Origin: Actinomadura sp. WMMA1423
GTDB lineage: Bacteria > Actinomycetota > Actinomycetes > Streptosporangiales > Streptosporangiaceae
Length of the DNA: 64,000 nucleotides
Assembly: GCF_006547145.1 (NCBI RefSeq)
Contig: NZ_CP041244.1
Span: forward strand, 744,001-808,000
Direction of reading: 5' to 3'
Shown piece after piece: positions 7,492 through 14,874 of this stretch; position 1 is the stretch's first letter, and every line of letters begins with the position of its first letter. The notes beneath the pieces are model-generated. The model was not told the DNA's origin and did not search any database. It saw nothing but the letters and a program-made list of their open reading frames with translations. The position numbers and the translations under genes were made by a program.

Positions 7492-7853
7492 GAGGCGCTC
7501 CCTGAGGGAAGAGCGGGCATGGGGGTGGTCGACACGGACAGCGCGAGGGACTCCGGGTCGGGGGTGCACGGCGGCTCGTTGCACACGAACCCGTGCACCC
7601 CGCTCACGTAGACCGGGACGGTCGGCAGCGGCCAGCGCTTCCCGCACTTGAGGCACTCGCCGCCGACGGCGGCGTGGTCCTTCATGCGGGTCAGGTTCTG
7701 GAGGGCCTGCGCGGTCGCGGTGGGGGCCGCGCCGGCGAGGTAGGCCAGGAGCCACTCGCGGTCGTCGGCGGAGGCCAGGGTGAGCGCCTGCCGCAGCTCC
7801 CGTGTGCTGAGGTGCTCACCGCCTCGGCGCGGCTTGGTCCTGAAGGGCCACAT
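7488..7853 (-). CDS. hypothetical protein with zinc-finger-like motif
   Basis: A 121-residue protein starting MWPFRTKPRRGGEHLSTREL. It has an N-terminal helical part (LASADDREWLLAYLAGAAPT) and then CLKCGKRWPL followed 20-odd residues later by FVCNEPPCTP, giving a CxxC...CxxxxC set that could bind zinc. One base separates it from the gene before. No known family; probably part of the element's DNA-handling early set by context only. Confidence 0.5.
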   Translation of the reverse strand: MWPFRTKPRRGGEHLSTRELRQALTLASADDREWLLAYLAGAAPTATAQALQNLTRMKDHAAVGGECLKCGKRWPLPTVPVYVSGVHGFVCNEPPCTPDPESLALSVSTTPMPALPSGSAS

Positions 7854-7854
7854 T

Positions 7855-8100
7855 TCAGGCCGCCTCGCGGGTCTTGATCGCGGTCGGCGTGGCAGGGGCG
7901 ATCGGCCACATGATCGGCTGGTTGCCGTGGAAAGGGATCCGGACGCCCGGGCCCCACATGGCGCAGGCGAACGACTGCGGCGGCGGGGTGATGAAGTGGG
8001 TGATCTCGGCGGTGAATCCGTTGCCGGTCCACAGCCGGTCGCCCTGGATGACGTCCGCGCCCTGGACGGGCGTGATGTCGGTGACGGTCTGGACGGTCAT
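7855..8100 (-). CDS. hypothetical protein, 81 residues
   Basis: Starts MTVQTVTDITPVQGADVIQG and is beta-rich throughout, with a single Cys and the segment WGPGVRIPFHGNQPIMWPIA. A clear GGAGG ribosome site lies 7 bases upstream, one of few intergenic spaces in this operon (8101-8117). A longer open frame upstream would overlap the excisionase-like gene on the same strand and is rejected. No family recognised. Confidence 0.5.
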   Translation of the reverse strand: MTVQTVTDITPVQGADVIQGDRLWTGNGFTAEITHFITPPPQSFACAMWGPGVRIPFHGNQPIMWPIAPATPTAIKTREAA

Positions 8101-8117
8101 GCGTGCCTCCTGGAGGG

Positions 8118-8378
8118 CTAGGAGTGACGGCGCGAGTCGCGACGCAGCGGGGCTGGGCGGCCCGACGCTCCGTCGCGGATGATCTGGGCGATGTCGGCGT
8201 CGCTGAAGGCGATGCGGTTGGTCCCGGCGATGCGGGTGTGGGCGATCTCGCCGCGGCCGGCCTTGTCGCGCAGCGTCCGCGGGGAGGTGCGTCCGCCGAG
8301 CAAGGCCGAGGCCTCTTCGGGGGTGTGGAGGTGCGGGCAGCTCTCCTCGCACGCGGCGACGGGCGGGGCGGGTGTCAT
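8118..8378 (-). CDS. excisionase-family (HTH_17) DNA-binding protein
   Basis: An 86-residue protein. Residues 17-65 (HTPEEASALLGGRTSPRTLR, then GEIAHTRIAGTNRIAFSDAD) match the winged-helix excisionase/MerR-like family, with the usual order of a first recognition helix, an arginine-rich turn and a wing that leads to FSDADIAQII. Such proteins bend att-site DNA for excision or act as small repressors. Its ATG overlaps the repressor stop (ATGA), so it would be made as soon as the early promoter fires, which fits a directionality-factor role (inference). Confidence 0.75.
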   Translation of the reverse strand: MTPAPPVAACEESCPHLHTPEEASALLGGRTSPRTLRDKAGRGEIAHTRIAGTNRIAFSDADIAQIIRDGASGRPAPLRRDSRRHS

Positions 8379-8638
8379 GCCGAGTCCCGGAGGGTGTCGC
8401 CGAGGCTGATCTCGTCGATGTCGACGCCGAGTTCTTCGGCGAGGCGTCTGGCGAGCTGGTCGGAGGGGCGTTTGCGGCCGTGCTCGATGTTGTCGATGTG
8501 GCTGTAGGAGCTGCCGCAGCGGGTGGCGAGTTCGCTCTTGCGGAGGCCTCGCTGCTGCCGCAGCTTGCGGATCTTGGCGCCGCGAAGCTTTCGGGTTGCT
8601 TCGGCTTCGTCGCCGCTGTGTTGCGCCATGTCCGTCAC
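8375..8638 (-). CDS. XRE-family repressor (Cro/CI-like), first gene of the early operon
   Basis: An 87-residue protein with one XRE helix-turn-helix at about residues 20-70 (IRKLRQQRGLRKSELATRCG, then SYSHIDNIEHGRKRPSD). There is no C-terminal peptidase or oligomerisation domain, so it is closer in size to Cro than to full CI. A second ATG at 8629 is possible. Being the first gene leftward from a control region with five GGAAGAGA boxes, it is probably autoregulated and one candidate to bind them. Confidence 0.85.
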   Translation of the reverse strand: MTDMAQHSGDEAEATRKLRGAKIRKLRQQRGLRKSELATRCGSSYSHIDNIEHGRKRPSDQLARRLAEELGVDIDEISLGDTLRDSA

Positions 8639-8642
8639 TGTA

Positions 8643-8784
8643 GGAAGAGAACGGAAGGTGCGTCAAGCGTTTTCGGAAGAGAAACGAAGCATCGTCGCGA
8701 GAACGTTCGAAGGAATCGGAAGAGAAGGATCATCGGGGCCGTAGAGGTAGCGAAACCTCACCTAGACTCTTCCGATCTCTTCCG
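8643..8784. promoter_or_regulatory. divergent control region with five GGAAGAGA operator-like boxes
   Basis: GGAAGAGA occurs at 8643-8650, 8675-8682 and 8718-8725. Its reverse complement is at 8776-8783 and, with one mismatch, at 8766-8773. The two right-hand copies are exactly 10 bases apart and the left-hand copies are 32 and 43 bases apart, close to whole helical turns. The array fills the only divergent gap of the element, between the two XRE genes, and is AT-richer than its surroundings, so it most likely holds both promoters and the switch operators. Confidence 0.7.
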
Positions 8785-8799
8785 TCATAGTGGGCAACC

Positions 8800-9222
8800 A
8801 TGGAAGACGACTGGCTACGGCTGGCCGATTACTTGGTCACCGAGCGTGTGCACCGCCACCTGGATCTCCGGGACCTCGCCGCGATTACCAAGGTCAGCGA
8901 ACGTACCCTGGGCAAGATCGAGAACGGTCAGCGCGTCAGCCGAGACACGCTCGCCGCCATCGAGCTCGCCTTCGGCTGGCCGCCCGGGACCTGCCGCAGC
9001 ATCCTGCTCGGCGGGCAGCCCCCCGCCGCTCCCGACAAGTCACCGGACGCTGTCGCCGACGGCGTGCGATACCCGCCCTGGGCCGCCGGCGACCCGTTCT
9101 ACGAGCACATCTACCGAGGACCGGCGTCCGATGAGGACAAGCTGGTCGCGATCCGCGCTGTTGTGACGCATCGGGAGGTGACCAGCGGAGCGCACAATGT
9201 TCCCGGCAGGAGACGCGCGTGA
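8800..9222 (+). CDS. XRE-family transcriptional regulator
   Basis: A 140-residue protein with a helix-turn-helix at about residues 20-62 (LRDLAAITKVSERTLGKIEN, then RVSRDTLAAIELAFGWPPGT). The pattern WLRLADYLVTERV...TLGKIENG...FGWPPG.....LLGG is typical of a family of small actinomycete regulators found in plasmids and integrated elements. The C-terminal 65 residues are unassigned. It is the first rightward gene from the operator array and is followed by the coiled-coil protein and the integrase, so it is a natural counterpart of the leftward repressor. Confidence 0.82.
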   Translation: MEDDWLRLADYLVTERVHRHLDLRDLAAITKVSERTLGKIENGQRVSRDTLAAIELAFGWPPGTCRSILLGGQPPAAPDKSPDAVADGVRYPPWAAGDPFYEHIYRGPASDEDKLVAIRAVVTHREVTSGAHNVPGRRRA

Positions 9223-9238
9223 CTGCTACGTTCTTGCA

Positions 9239-9274
9239 ACCTGTAACGGTTTAGATACAAGCACCCGTAAAGGT
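9239..9274. promoter_or_regulatory. pair of 12-base near-palindromic repeats upstream of the coiled-coil gene
   Basis: ACCTGTAACGGT (9239-9250) and ACCCGTAAAGGT (9263-9274) agree at 10 of 12 positions, lie 24 bases apart and are each nearly palindromic (ACC...GGT ends). They sit in the unusually AT-rich gap 9223-9355 ahead of the next gene. No well-spaced -10/-35 pair could be fixed. Most likely an operator for one of the element's regulators; tentative. Confidence 0.35.
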
Positions 9275-9355
9275 CAACGTTTCAATCACTTCGCGTATCT
9301 CATCTATGTACGGCACCTATGTGGGCCCGGGGGAACGGATCACATAGGACGCGGC

Positions 9356-10585
9356 ATGCCAGACGACGTCGTCGCCCTCCAGCGGCGGATCAAGGAACTA
9401 CAGGCCCAGGTCGACCACCTGACCTACGAACGCGACATCGCCCGCATCGACCGGCAGTGCGCCATGACCGAACTCGCGCACGCCTACGACCTCCAGCACG
9501 CCCAGGTCGACGTGCCGGCAGAGCTGGCGCACGCGCTGCGCAGCGTCTCCCCGCACCGCCTCCAGGCCGTGCACCTCACCATCGGCGGTCACGACCTTCG
9601 CGTCCTGGTCGACGGCGCCGCCTACCAGGCCGACCCCGGAGCCGAGGCCCGCGTGTGGAACTGGCTCACCGAGCACACGAGCGAGGCGCCCACGCACTCG
9701 CTCACGCGACTGGAGATGCCCGACCGGCTCTACGGGGTCGCGTGGCCGCACGGGCAGATCGCGGTCAGCCTCTCCCTGTCCGGCACGGACGTCGTGGCTG
9801 CGCACCGCGCGCTGCGCCCCCGCCGCCAGTGCGGCCTCCTGCGCGCCCTCGGCCTGCTCGCGATCCCCGCCCCGGCCGCAGGGCGCGCCGTGCTGTCGGT
9901 GCTGCGCGACGCCCAGGCCACCACGTCCGCCGCGGCCTCGGCGGCCACCACCGCCACCACGACCGCCGTCGGCGCCGCCCTGCCCGCCGTCACCGCGGCG
10001 GCGATCTCCTACACGGCCGTCACCTCATGCGCACCCGAGGCGAGCGCCGACACCCGGCCGCCATCCGCAGCGCAGGTCATGGACAGCATGGCGCCCCTGG
10101 CCTTCGAACCGCCCGCGCCGGCACCGCGCACCCCCGGCCGCCGCATGACCCCGCTGAAGCCTTCTCAGGACTCCCCCCGCGAGCAGACCTCCAGGGCTCC
10201 GGCCAGACCTCTCACCCCTCCGGCGGAGCCCGCAGCACAGCCCAGGCCCGCTCCGGTCCCCGCCGAGACCTCCCCGAGCAAGCCCCCCATTGAGGAGGTC
10301 CCGCCAGTCATCGCTGAGCCCCTGCCCGCGACATCCCCGGACGGCGACGCGACCACCCCGCCCACGCCGACTACTCCGAGCCTGCCGGTCGAGCCCGAGG
10401 CGCCCGCCCCCACAGAACCAGCCCTCGAGGAGCCGACGCTGGCGGAGCCGGCGCCGGTGGAGTCGACGCCGAGCGCGGATGCGCCGTCCCGGGACGGTGA
10501 GCCAGCGGAGAACGGGAGCCCGCTGGAAACCGCCGGGACGCCGACCACCAGCCCGGAGCGGCCCCTCGCGCTGCTCTCCCCTTAG
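9356..10585 (+). CDS. element protein with coiled coil, globular core and Pro-rich tail
   Basis: About 409 residues, starting MPDDVVALQRRIKELQAQVD. Residues 5-50 form a coiled coil; 55-190 look like a compact alpha/beta domain (VHLTIGGHDLRVLVDGAAYQ); about 220-275 is an Ala/Thr-rich hydrophobic run (AAASAATTATTTAVGAALPA) that could cross the membrane; the rest is a Pro/Ala/Glu-rich disordered tail of 130 residues. The frame is open upstream to 9197 but overlaps the previous gene. Eight bases separate it from the integrase start. No family recognised. Confidence 0.6.
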   Translation: MPDDVVALQRRIKELQAQVDHLTYERDIARIDRQCAMTELAHAYDLQHAQVDVPAELAHALRSVSPHRLQAVHLTIGGHDLRVLVDGAAYQADPGAEARVWNWLTEHTSEAPTHSLTRLEMPDRLYGVAWPHGQIAVSLSLSGTDVVAAHRALRPRRQCGLLRALGLLAIPAPAAGRAVLSVLRDAQATTSAAASAATTATTTAVGAALPAVTAAAISYTAVTSCAPEASADTRPPSAAQVMDSMAPLAFEPPAPAPRTPGRRMTPLKPSQDSPREQTSRAPARPLTPPAEPAAQPRPAPVPAETSPSKPPIEEVPPVIAEPLPATSPDGDATTPPTPTTPSLPVEPEAPAPTEPALEEPTLAEPAPVESTPSADAPSRDGEPAENGSPLETAGTPTTSPERPLALLSP

Positions 10586-10593
10586 GACACGCT

Positions 10594-12279
10594 GTGGCAT
10601 ACGCAGAGAAACGCGGCCGGTACTGGCGCGGCCGCTACCGCAACCCCCCGGGCGTGAAACCGGCCCTGGGCACCGTCTCCGCGACCCCGGACGGCTGGCC
10701 GTTCACCAGGCGGCGGGACGCCGAGCGCGCAGCCGAGGACAAGGAGAGCGAGCTGCGGCGCCTGGCGTCCCAATGGGACGGGCCGCCCGCCCACGACCTC
10801 ACCCTGGACCAGTGGAAGCGCGCCCTCGCCGGGCGCCTGCGGGCACGCGGCGGCCGCGACCCCTACGCCGGAGAGATCACCCTGCGGGAATGGGTCGAGT
10901 CCAAGTGGCTCCCCGCCCAGGACATCGAAGACTCCAGCAGGGTCGTCTACGACCAGCACCTGCGGCTGCGGATCTTCCCGACCCTCGGGGACTGGCCGAT
11001 CAACACCCTCTACGACCGCGAGCAGATCCAGGCATGGGAGCTCGCGCTCCGAGGCCGGTACGCGCCCAACACGGTCGACAACGCCCGCAACCTGCTGGCC
11101 ACCATCCTCGGCGACGCCCGCGACGCCGGCCTGGTCGACGACAACGCCGCCAGCCGCCGCAAGCGCCGCGGCAAGGTCAGCGAACGCCGCCTCCAGGCTT
11201 CCCGCGCGGCGCGGCGGTGGGCGACGCCGCTGGAGGCGCTGCTGCTCGCCGAACGGTGCGCCATCCTCACCGGCCGCGACGACGACTTCGTCATGTGGAC
11301 CGTGTGCGCGTGGTGCGGGCTGCGGTGGGGCGAGGTCATGGGCCTGCAACGCCACCACGTCCTTGAGACCCAACTCGTCGTCGACGTCCAGCTGGCGCCG
11401 CCGGACGGGCCGTTCCGGTGCCGGCCGCCCAAGGACGGTTCCATACGCAACAACCATCGCGACTTCTTCGGCGCCGCCGACCTGCCGCCGTCCCTGTCGG
11501 CCCTGCTCGACCGGTTCATGACGGCACGCCCCCCGGCCTCGTGCGACTGCCCGGGAGAGGGGTGCGGCGGAGACCGGTTCCTGTTCCTCGCCGAGGACGG
11601 CGGCCACCACCTGCACCGCACCTACGCCGGGGGCCGCCCCTGGCAGCAGGCCGCCCGAGGCATGATCCCCGCGCGGCGGCCGCGGCCGGGCCGGTCCGGA
11701 GGCGCACCGGCCCGGCCCGTCCTGGTCGACCTCGCCTCGGGATGGCCCGGCGCCCCGCTGGCGCCGGCGTGGCCCGCAGCGACCGGCCCCGACTGGTCAC
11801 CGCCGTCGGTGCGCGGCATCCCCCGCTACGACCAGCCCGTCGTGGACGCCCTCGCCGTCGACTGCCCCCGCTGCCCCGCCCTGGCCGGCGAGGCCTGCAA
11901 GTCCCCCAGCGGCGGCGGGCACACCCACCGGCCCCGCGTCGCCGCCGCCCGCGCGCTCGGGCATGTCCGCGAACTGGTGCTGGCGTCGTGGCTGCCGATC
12001 GGGCAGGGGTTGACGCCGCACGGCTTCCGGCACTCCCACCGGGTGTGGCTGGACGAGATCGGCACACCGGCCGTGCTCGCCCACGACCGGCTCGGGCACT
12101 CCCTGCCGGGGATCGGCGGGACGTACGCGCACGTGTCCCCGATGATGCGGGAGCAGCTGCGCGAGCGGCTCGAGGCGCTGTGGGTGAAGACCCTCGACGA
12201 GCGGCTGGCGTTGGCGCCCCACTCCCGCGTCGGGCTGCTGGACGAGCTTCTGGTCGCCCGCGGCGCGAGCCTTCCATGA
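10594..12279 (+). CDS. tyrosine integrase with inserted zinc-binding segment
   Basis: A 561-residue recombinase, longer than the usual 380-450. It has an N-terminal arm-binding part (EKRGRYWRGRYRNPPG), a core-binding domain (about 92-180) and a catalytic domain with Arg244 in CGLRWGE, Lys280 in PPKDGS, HGFR (His476/Arg479), His502 in LGHS and the nucleophile Tyr511 in GGTYAHVSP. Between Lys280 and His476 lie extra Cys (317, 319, 324) and a knuckle CPRCPALAGEAC (424-435) followed by HTHRPR. GTG start. It would integrate and, with an excisionase, release the element. Confidence 0.9.
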   Translation: MAYAEKRGRYWRGRYRNPPGVKPALGTVSATPDGWPFTRRRDAERAAEDKESELRRLASQWDGPPAHDLTLDQWKRALAGRLRARGGRDPYAGEITLREWVESKWLPAQDIEDSSRVVYDQHLRLRIFPTLGDWPINTLYDREQIQAWELALRGRYAPNTVDNARNLLATILGDARDAGLVDDNAASRRKRRGKVSERRLQASRAARRWATPLEALLLAERCAILTGRDDDFVMWTVCAWCGLRWGEVMGLQRHHVLETQLVVDVQLAPPDGPFRCRPPKDGSIRNNHRDFFGAADLPPSLSALLDRFMTARPPASCDCPGEGCGGDRFLFLAEDGGHHLHRTYAGGRPWQQAARGMIPARRPRPGRSGGAPARPVLVDLASGWPGAPLAPAWPAATGPDWSPPSVRGIPRYDQPVVDALAVDCPRCPALAGEACKSPSGGGHTHRPRVAAARALGHVRELVLASWLPIGQGLTPHGFRHSHRVWLDEIGTPAVLAHDRLGHSLPGIGGTYAHVSPMMREQLRERLEALWVKTLDERLALAPHSRVGLLDELLVARGASLP

Positions 12280-12300
12280 TCGGCTCCCAATCGGCTCCCA
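12279..12300. repeat. tandem 11-base direct repeat just after the integrase
   Basis: ATCGGCTCCCA occurs twice head to tail at 12279-12289 and 12290-12300, starting at the last base of the integrase gene and followed by ATCTTGG. Short tandem repeats beside an integrase gene are often arm-type binding sites of the attachment region, so the right att site may be here or within the next 100 bases. No tRNA gene or recognisable core sequence is seen beside it, so the exact junction cannot be placed. Confidence 0.4.
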
Positions 12301-12330
12301 ATCTTGGTCGTGGCCCCTCTGGAGACGGCG

Positions 12331-12379
12331 AGACGGCCGGACCTCCGGGGGATCTTTCTGGAAGGCGGTCCGGCCGTCT
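12331..12379. terminator. hairpin between convergent integrase and acyl-CoA dehydrogenase genes
   Basis: A perfect 13-base inverted repeat, AGACGGCCGGACC (12331-12343) and GGTCCGGCCGTCT (12367-12379), with a 23-base loop. No T-tract follows, as usual in this genome. It lies 14 bases from the acyl-CoA dehydrogenase stop and about 50 after the integrase stop, so it can serve both strands. Confidence 0.6.
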
Positions 12380-12393
12380 GTGCAGGCCAGTTA

Positions 12394-13623
12394 CTATCTG
12401 ATAGGCAGTCCGGTGACGGTGCGGCCGATCACCAGGCGCTGGATCTCCGAGGTGCCCTCGAAGATCGTGAAGATCTTGGAGTCGCGGTGCATGCGCTCCA
12501 CGGGGTACTCGCGGGTGTAGCCGTTGCCGCCGAGGATCTGGATGGCCTCCTCGGTGACCTGCACCGACATCTCGCTGGCCATCAGCTTGGCCATCGAGCC
12601 TTCGGCGTTCTCGAAGTCCTTGCCGGTGCGCGCCATCCAGGCGGCCCGCCACACCATCAGGCGCGCGGCGTCCAGGCGGCACTTCATGTCGGCCAGCTTG
12701 AAGGCGATGGCCTGGAAGTCGCCGATCTTCTTGCCGAACTGCTCGCGCTCCCGGGCGTACTGGAGGGCGTAATCGTAGGCGGCACGGCCGACGCCGAGGG
12801 CCATCGCCCCGACCGAGGGGCGGGTGGTCTCGAACGTCTTCATCGCGGCCTGGCCCTTGGAGCTCTTGCCCTCGCGGCTGCGCGCGATGCGCTCGTCGAA
12901 CCTGTCCTTGCCCCCGACGATCAAATGGGAGGGGATCCGGACGTCGTCCAGGATCACCTCGGCGGTGTGGGACGCGCGGATGCCGTGCTTCTTGAACTTC
13001 TGGCCCTGCCGCAGGCCGGGGGTGCCGGGCGGGACGATGAAGCTGGCCTGGCCGCGGCTGCCGAGGTCGGGGTGCACCGAGGCGACGATGACGTGGACGT
13101 CGGCGATGCCGCCGTTGGTCGCCCAGGTCTTGGTGCCGTTCAGCACCCACTCGTCCTTGGCCTCGTCGAAGACGGCGCGGGTGCGGATCGAGCCGACGTC
13201 GCTGCCGGCGTCGGGCTCGGACGCGCAGAACGCGCCGAGCTTGATGTCGTCGGCGGTGCCGAACATCTGCGGCACCCACTCGCTGACCTGCTCGGGGGTG
13301 CCCACGGCGGCGACGGAGGCGGCGGCGAGACCGGTCCCCACGATCGAGAGGGCGATGCCGGCGTCGCCCCAGAACAGCTCCTCGAACGCCACCGGGATGC
13401 CGAGGCCGGTCGGCTCCAGCCACTGGGTGGCGAAGAAGTCGAGGGAGTAGATGCCGACCTTGGAGGCCTCCTGGATCAGCGGCCAGGGGGTCTCCTCGCG
13501 CTCGTCCCACTCCTCCGCGGCGGGACGGATGACGTCCTTGGCGAACTCGTGCACCCAGTCCCTGACCTCGCGAACGTCCTCGCTGGGCTCCAGCGAGAAC
13601 GGCGCCTGCTCCGCACTCGTCAT
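12394..13623 (-). CDS. acyl-CoA dehydrogenase
   Basis: A 409-residue flavoenzyme that oxidises an acyl-CoA to the trans-2-enoyl-CoA, passing electrons to ETF. Visible: the FAD-contacting signature [18 protein letters not shown], the TWATNGG motif, the C-terminal domain with [20 protein letters not shown], and the catalytic-region end [20 protein letters not shown] followed by [11 protein letters not shown], which carries the expected catalytic Glu. Length is normal. ATG at 13623 has a purine-rich GAGAGAGGG ribosome site; the frame continues upstream through operator sequence. Substrate chain length cannot be told. Two palindromes upstream suggest control by a TetR-type regulator. Confidence 0.9.
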   Translation of the reverse strand: MTSAEQAPFSLEPSEDVREVRDWVHEFAKDVIRPAAEEWDEREETPWPLIQEASKVGIYSLDFFATQWLEPTGLGIPVAFEELFWGDAGIALSIVGTGLAAASVAAVGTPEQVSEWVPQMFGTADDIKLGAFCASEPDAGSDVGSIRTRAVFDEAKDEWVLNGTKTWATNGGIADVHVIVASVHPDLGSRGQASFIVPPGTPGLRQGQKFKKHGIRASHTAEVILDDVRIPSHLIVGGKDRFDERIARSREGKSSKGQAAMKTFETTRPSVGAMALGVGRAAYDYALQYAREREQFGKKIGDFQAIAFKLADMKCRLDAARLMVWRAAWMARTGKDFENAEGSMAKLMASEMSVQVTEEAIQILGGNGYTREYPVERMHRDSKIFTIFEGTSEIQRLVIGRTVTGLPIR

Positions 13624-13653
13624 GATTAATTGACCCTCTCTCCAATATGACCT

Positions 13654-13693
13654 GTTACCAACGGTAGCACCATCCGGCGTTACCACGGGTAAC
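13654..13693. promoter_or_regulatory. two GTTACC-N3-GGTAAC palindromes ahead of the acyl-CoA dehydrogenase
   Basis: GTTACCACGGGTAAC (13679-13693) is a perfect palindrome with a 3-base centre; GTTACCAACGGTAGC (13654-13668) is the same site with one mismatch. They begin 25 bases apart and lie 31-70 bases upstream of the start codon, where a promoter is expected. Paired palindromes of this size before fatty-acid genes are usually bound by TetR-family repressors in actinobacteria; the regulator is not encoded nearby. Confidence 0.65.
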
Positions 13694-13734
13694 ACAGCGG
13701 CCGGCTCCCGGAGCGGGGAGCCCGGAGAGGGCCT

Positions 13735-14718
13735 TCATCCCCGGCCGGGAGTGAAGGTCCGGGCGGCCGCGTAGCCGGGGACCTCGATCATCGGCGGGCG
13801 CTCCCCCACGGCCACGTCGGCCGTGCGGGCGTCATGCCCGTCCGCGCCGCGCCGGAACCGGGTGAGCCCGGTGGAGGGGGCGGCGAGGGGGATCATCCGG
13901 CCGTGCCGCTCCAGCCGCGACCAGGCGGTCAGCATGATCTGGCCCGACATCGCCCCGAGCGCCTCGGTGGACTGGTGCGCGTGGACCCGGCGGCCGAGGT
14001 CGACCTGGGCGATCGCGTCGAGCCCGGAGTCCTGGTAGACGTCCAGCAGCAGGCCGAGCTCGACCCCGTAGCCGGTCACGAACGGCAGCCGCTCCAGCAG
14101 CGCGCGGCGGCCCGCGTACTCGCCGCCGAGCGGCTGCATGACACCGGCCAGCAGCGGCCAGTGGAGGTTGATCAGGGGGCGCGCGACCAGTTCGGTCACC
14201 CGGCCCCCGCCGCCCTCGACGCGCCGCTCCCCCTCGACCAGCGGCCGGTCGTAGCAGCCCTTGACGTAGCCGACGGACGGGTCGGTGAGCAGGGGGCCGA
14301 GCAGCCCCGTCACGTAGGACGAGGTGAACTCGCGCAGGTCGGCGTCCACGAACACGATCAGGTCGCCGGACGTCGCGGCGAGGGACTTCCACAGGGCCTC
14401 GCCCTTGCCGGACATGCGGCCCTGCTCCGGCAGGACGGCGTCCTGCGCCACCACCTCCGCGCCGGCCGCGGCGGCGACGGCGGCGGTCCGGTCGGCGGAG
14501 CGCGAGTCGACGACGACGATCTCGTCCACCAGCGGGACCCGCTCGACGAGGTCGGTGCGGACGGCCGCGACGATCGCGCCGACCGTCGCCTCCTCGTCGC
14601 GCGCGGGCAGCACGACGCTGATCCTGGTCGCGCCCTTGGCGGCGAGCAGGAGGCGCGGCGGCCAGTCCTCCGCCGCACTCGTACGGCGGGCCAACCACGA
14701 CGCGACCTCGGGCAGCAC
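13735..14718 (-). CDS. gpgS: glucosyl-3-phosphoglycerate synthase
   Basis: A 327-residue GT-A glycosyltransferase (GT81 family) that joins glucose from a nucleotide sugar to 3-phosphoglycerate, the first step to glucosylglycerate and methylglucose lipopolysaccharides. Seen: nucleotide-binding ISVVLPARDEEATVGAIV (33-50), VVVDSRSADRT (68-78), the metal-binding DAD motif in VFVDADLREF (122-131), then KGCYDRP and GGGRVTELVARPLIN, characteristic of the family, and a GYGVELGLLLD segment. GTG start with GGGAGGG just upstream. It follows ramB on the same strand after 156 bases, so it may have its own promoter. Confidence 0.88.
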   Translation of the reverse strand: MLPEVASWLARRTSAAEDWPPRLLLAAKGATRISVVLPARDEEATVGAIVAAVRTDLVERVPLVDEIVVVDSRSADRTAAVAAAAGAEVVAQDAVLPEQGRMSGKGEALWKSLAATSGDLIVFVDADLREFTSSYVTGLLGPLLTDPSVGYVKGCYDRPLVEGERRVEGGGGRVTELVARPLINLHWPLLAGVMQPLGGEYAGRRALLERLPFVTGYGVELGLLLDVYQDSGLDAIAQVDLGRRVHAHQSTEALGAMSGQIMLTAWSRLERHGRMIPLAAPSTGLTRFRRGADGHDARTADVAVGERPPMIEVPGYAAARTFTPGRG

Positions 14719-14874
14719 GCGCCCTCCCTTCCGTGCGGGGCGGCCTGGACCGGGCGTCCTGCGGCCGGGGATCCCCTCACCTACTAGGAAACGCCGGATC
14801 CCCCCAGATCATTCACCGTTCCGGCGCCGGGCGGCGAACCGACCCGAAGGTTTAACGCGGCCACAACACACCCG

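Noticed and set aside
9234..9257. TTGCAA and TAGATA as -35/-10 promoter of the coiled-coil gene
   Set aside because: Only 12 bases separate them, too short for a sigma-70-type promoter.
9900..10560. Pro/Ala/Thr/Glu-rich repeats considered as a tandem DNA repeat
   Set aside because: The units vary in length and sequence; it is a low-complexity protein tail, not a DNA repeat array.
12394..13623. Acyl-CoA dehydrogenase disrupted by integration of the element
   Set aside because: The C-terminus is complete, with the usual [11 protein letters not shown] end and a normal stop, so the gene is intact.
11516..13645. 709-codon minus-strand frame overlapping integrase and acyl-CoA dehydrogenase
   Set aside because: Out of frame with the true dehydrogenase gene and antisense to the integrase; composition is that of a shadow frame.
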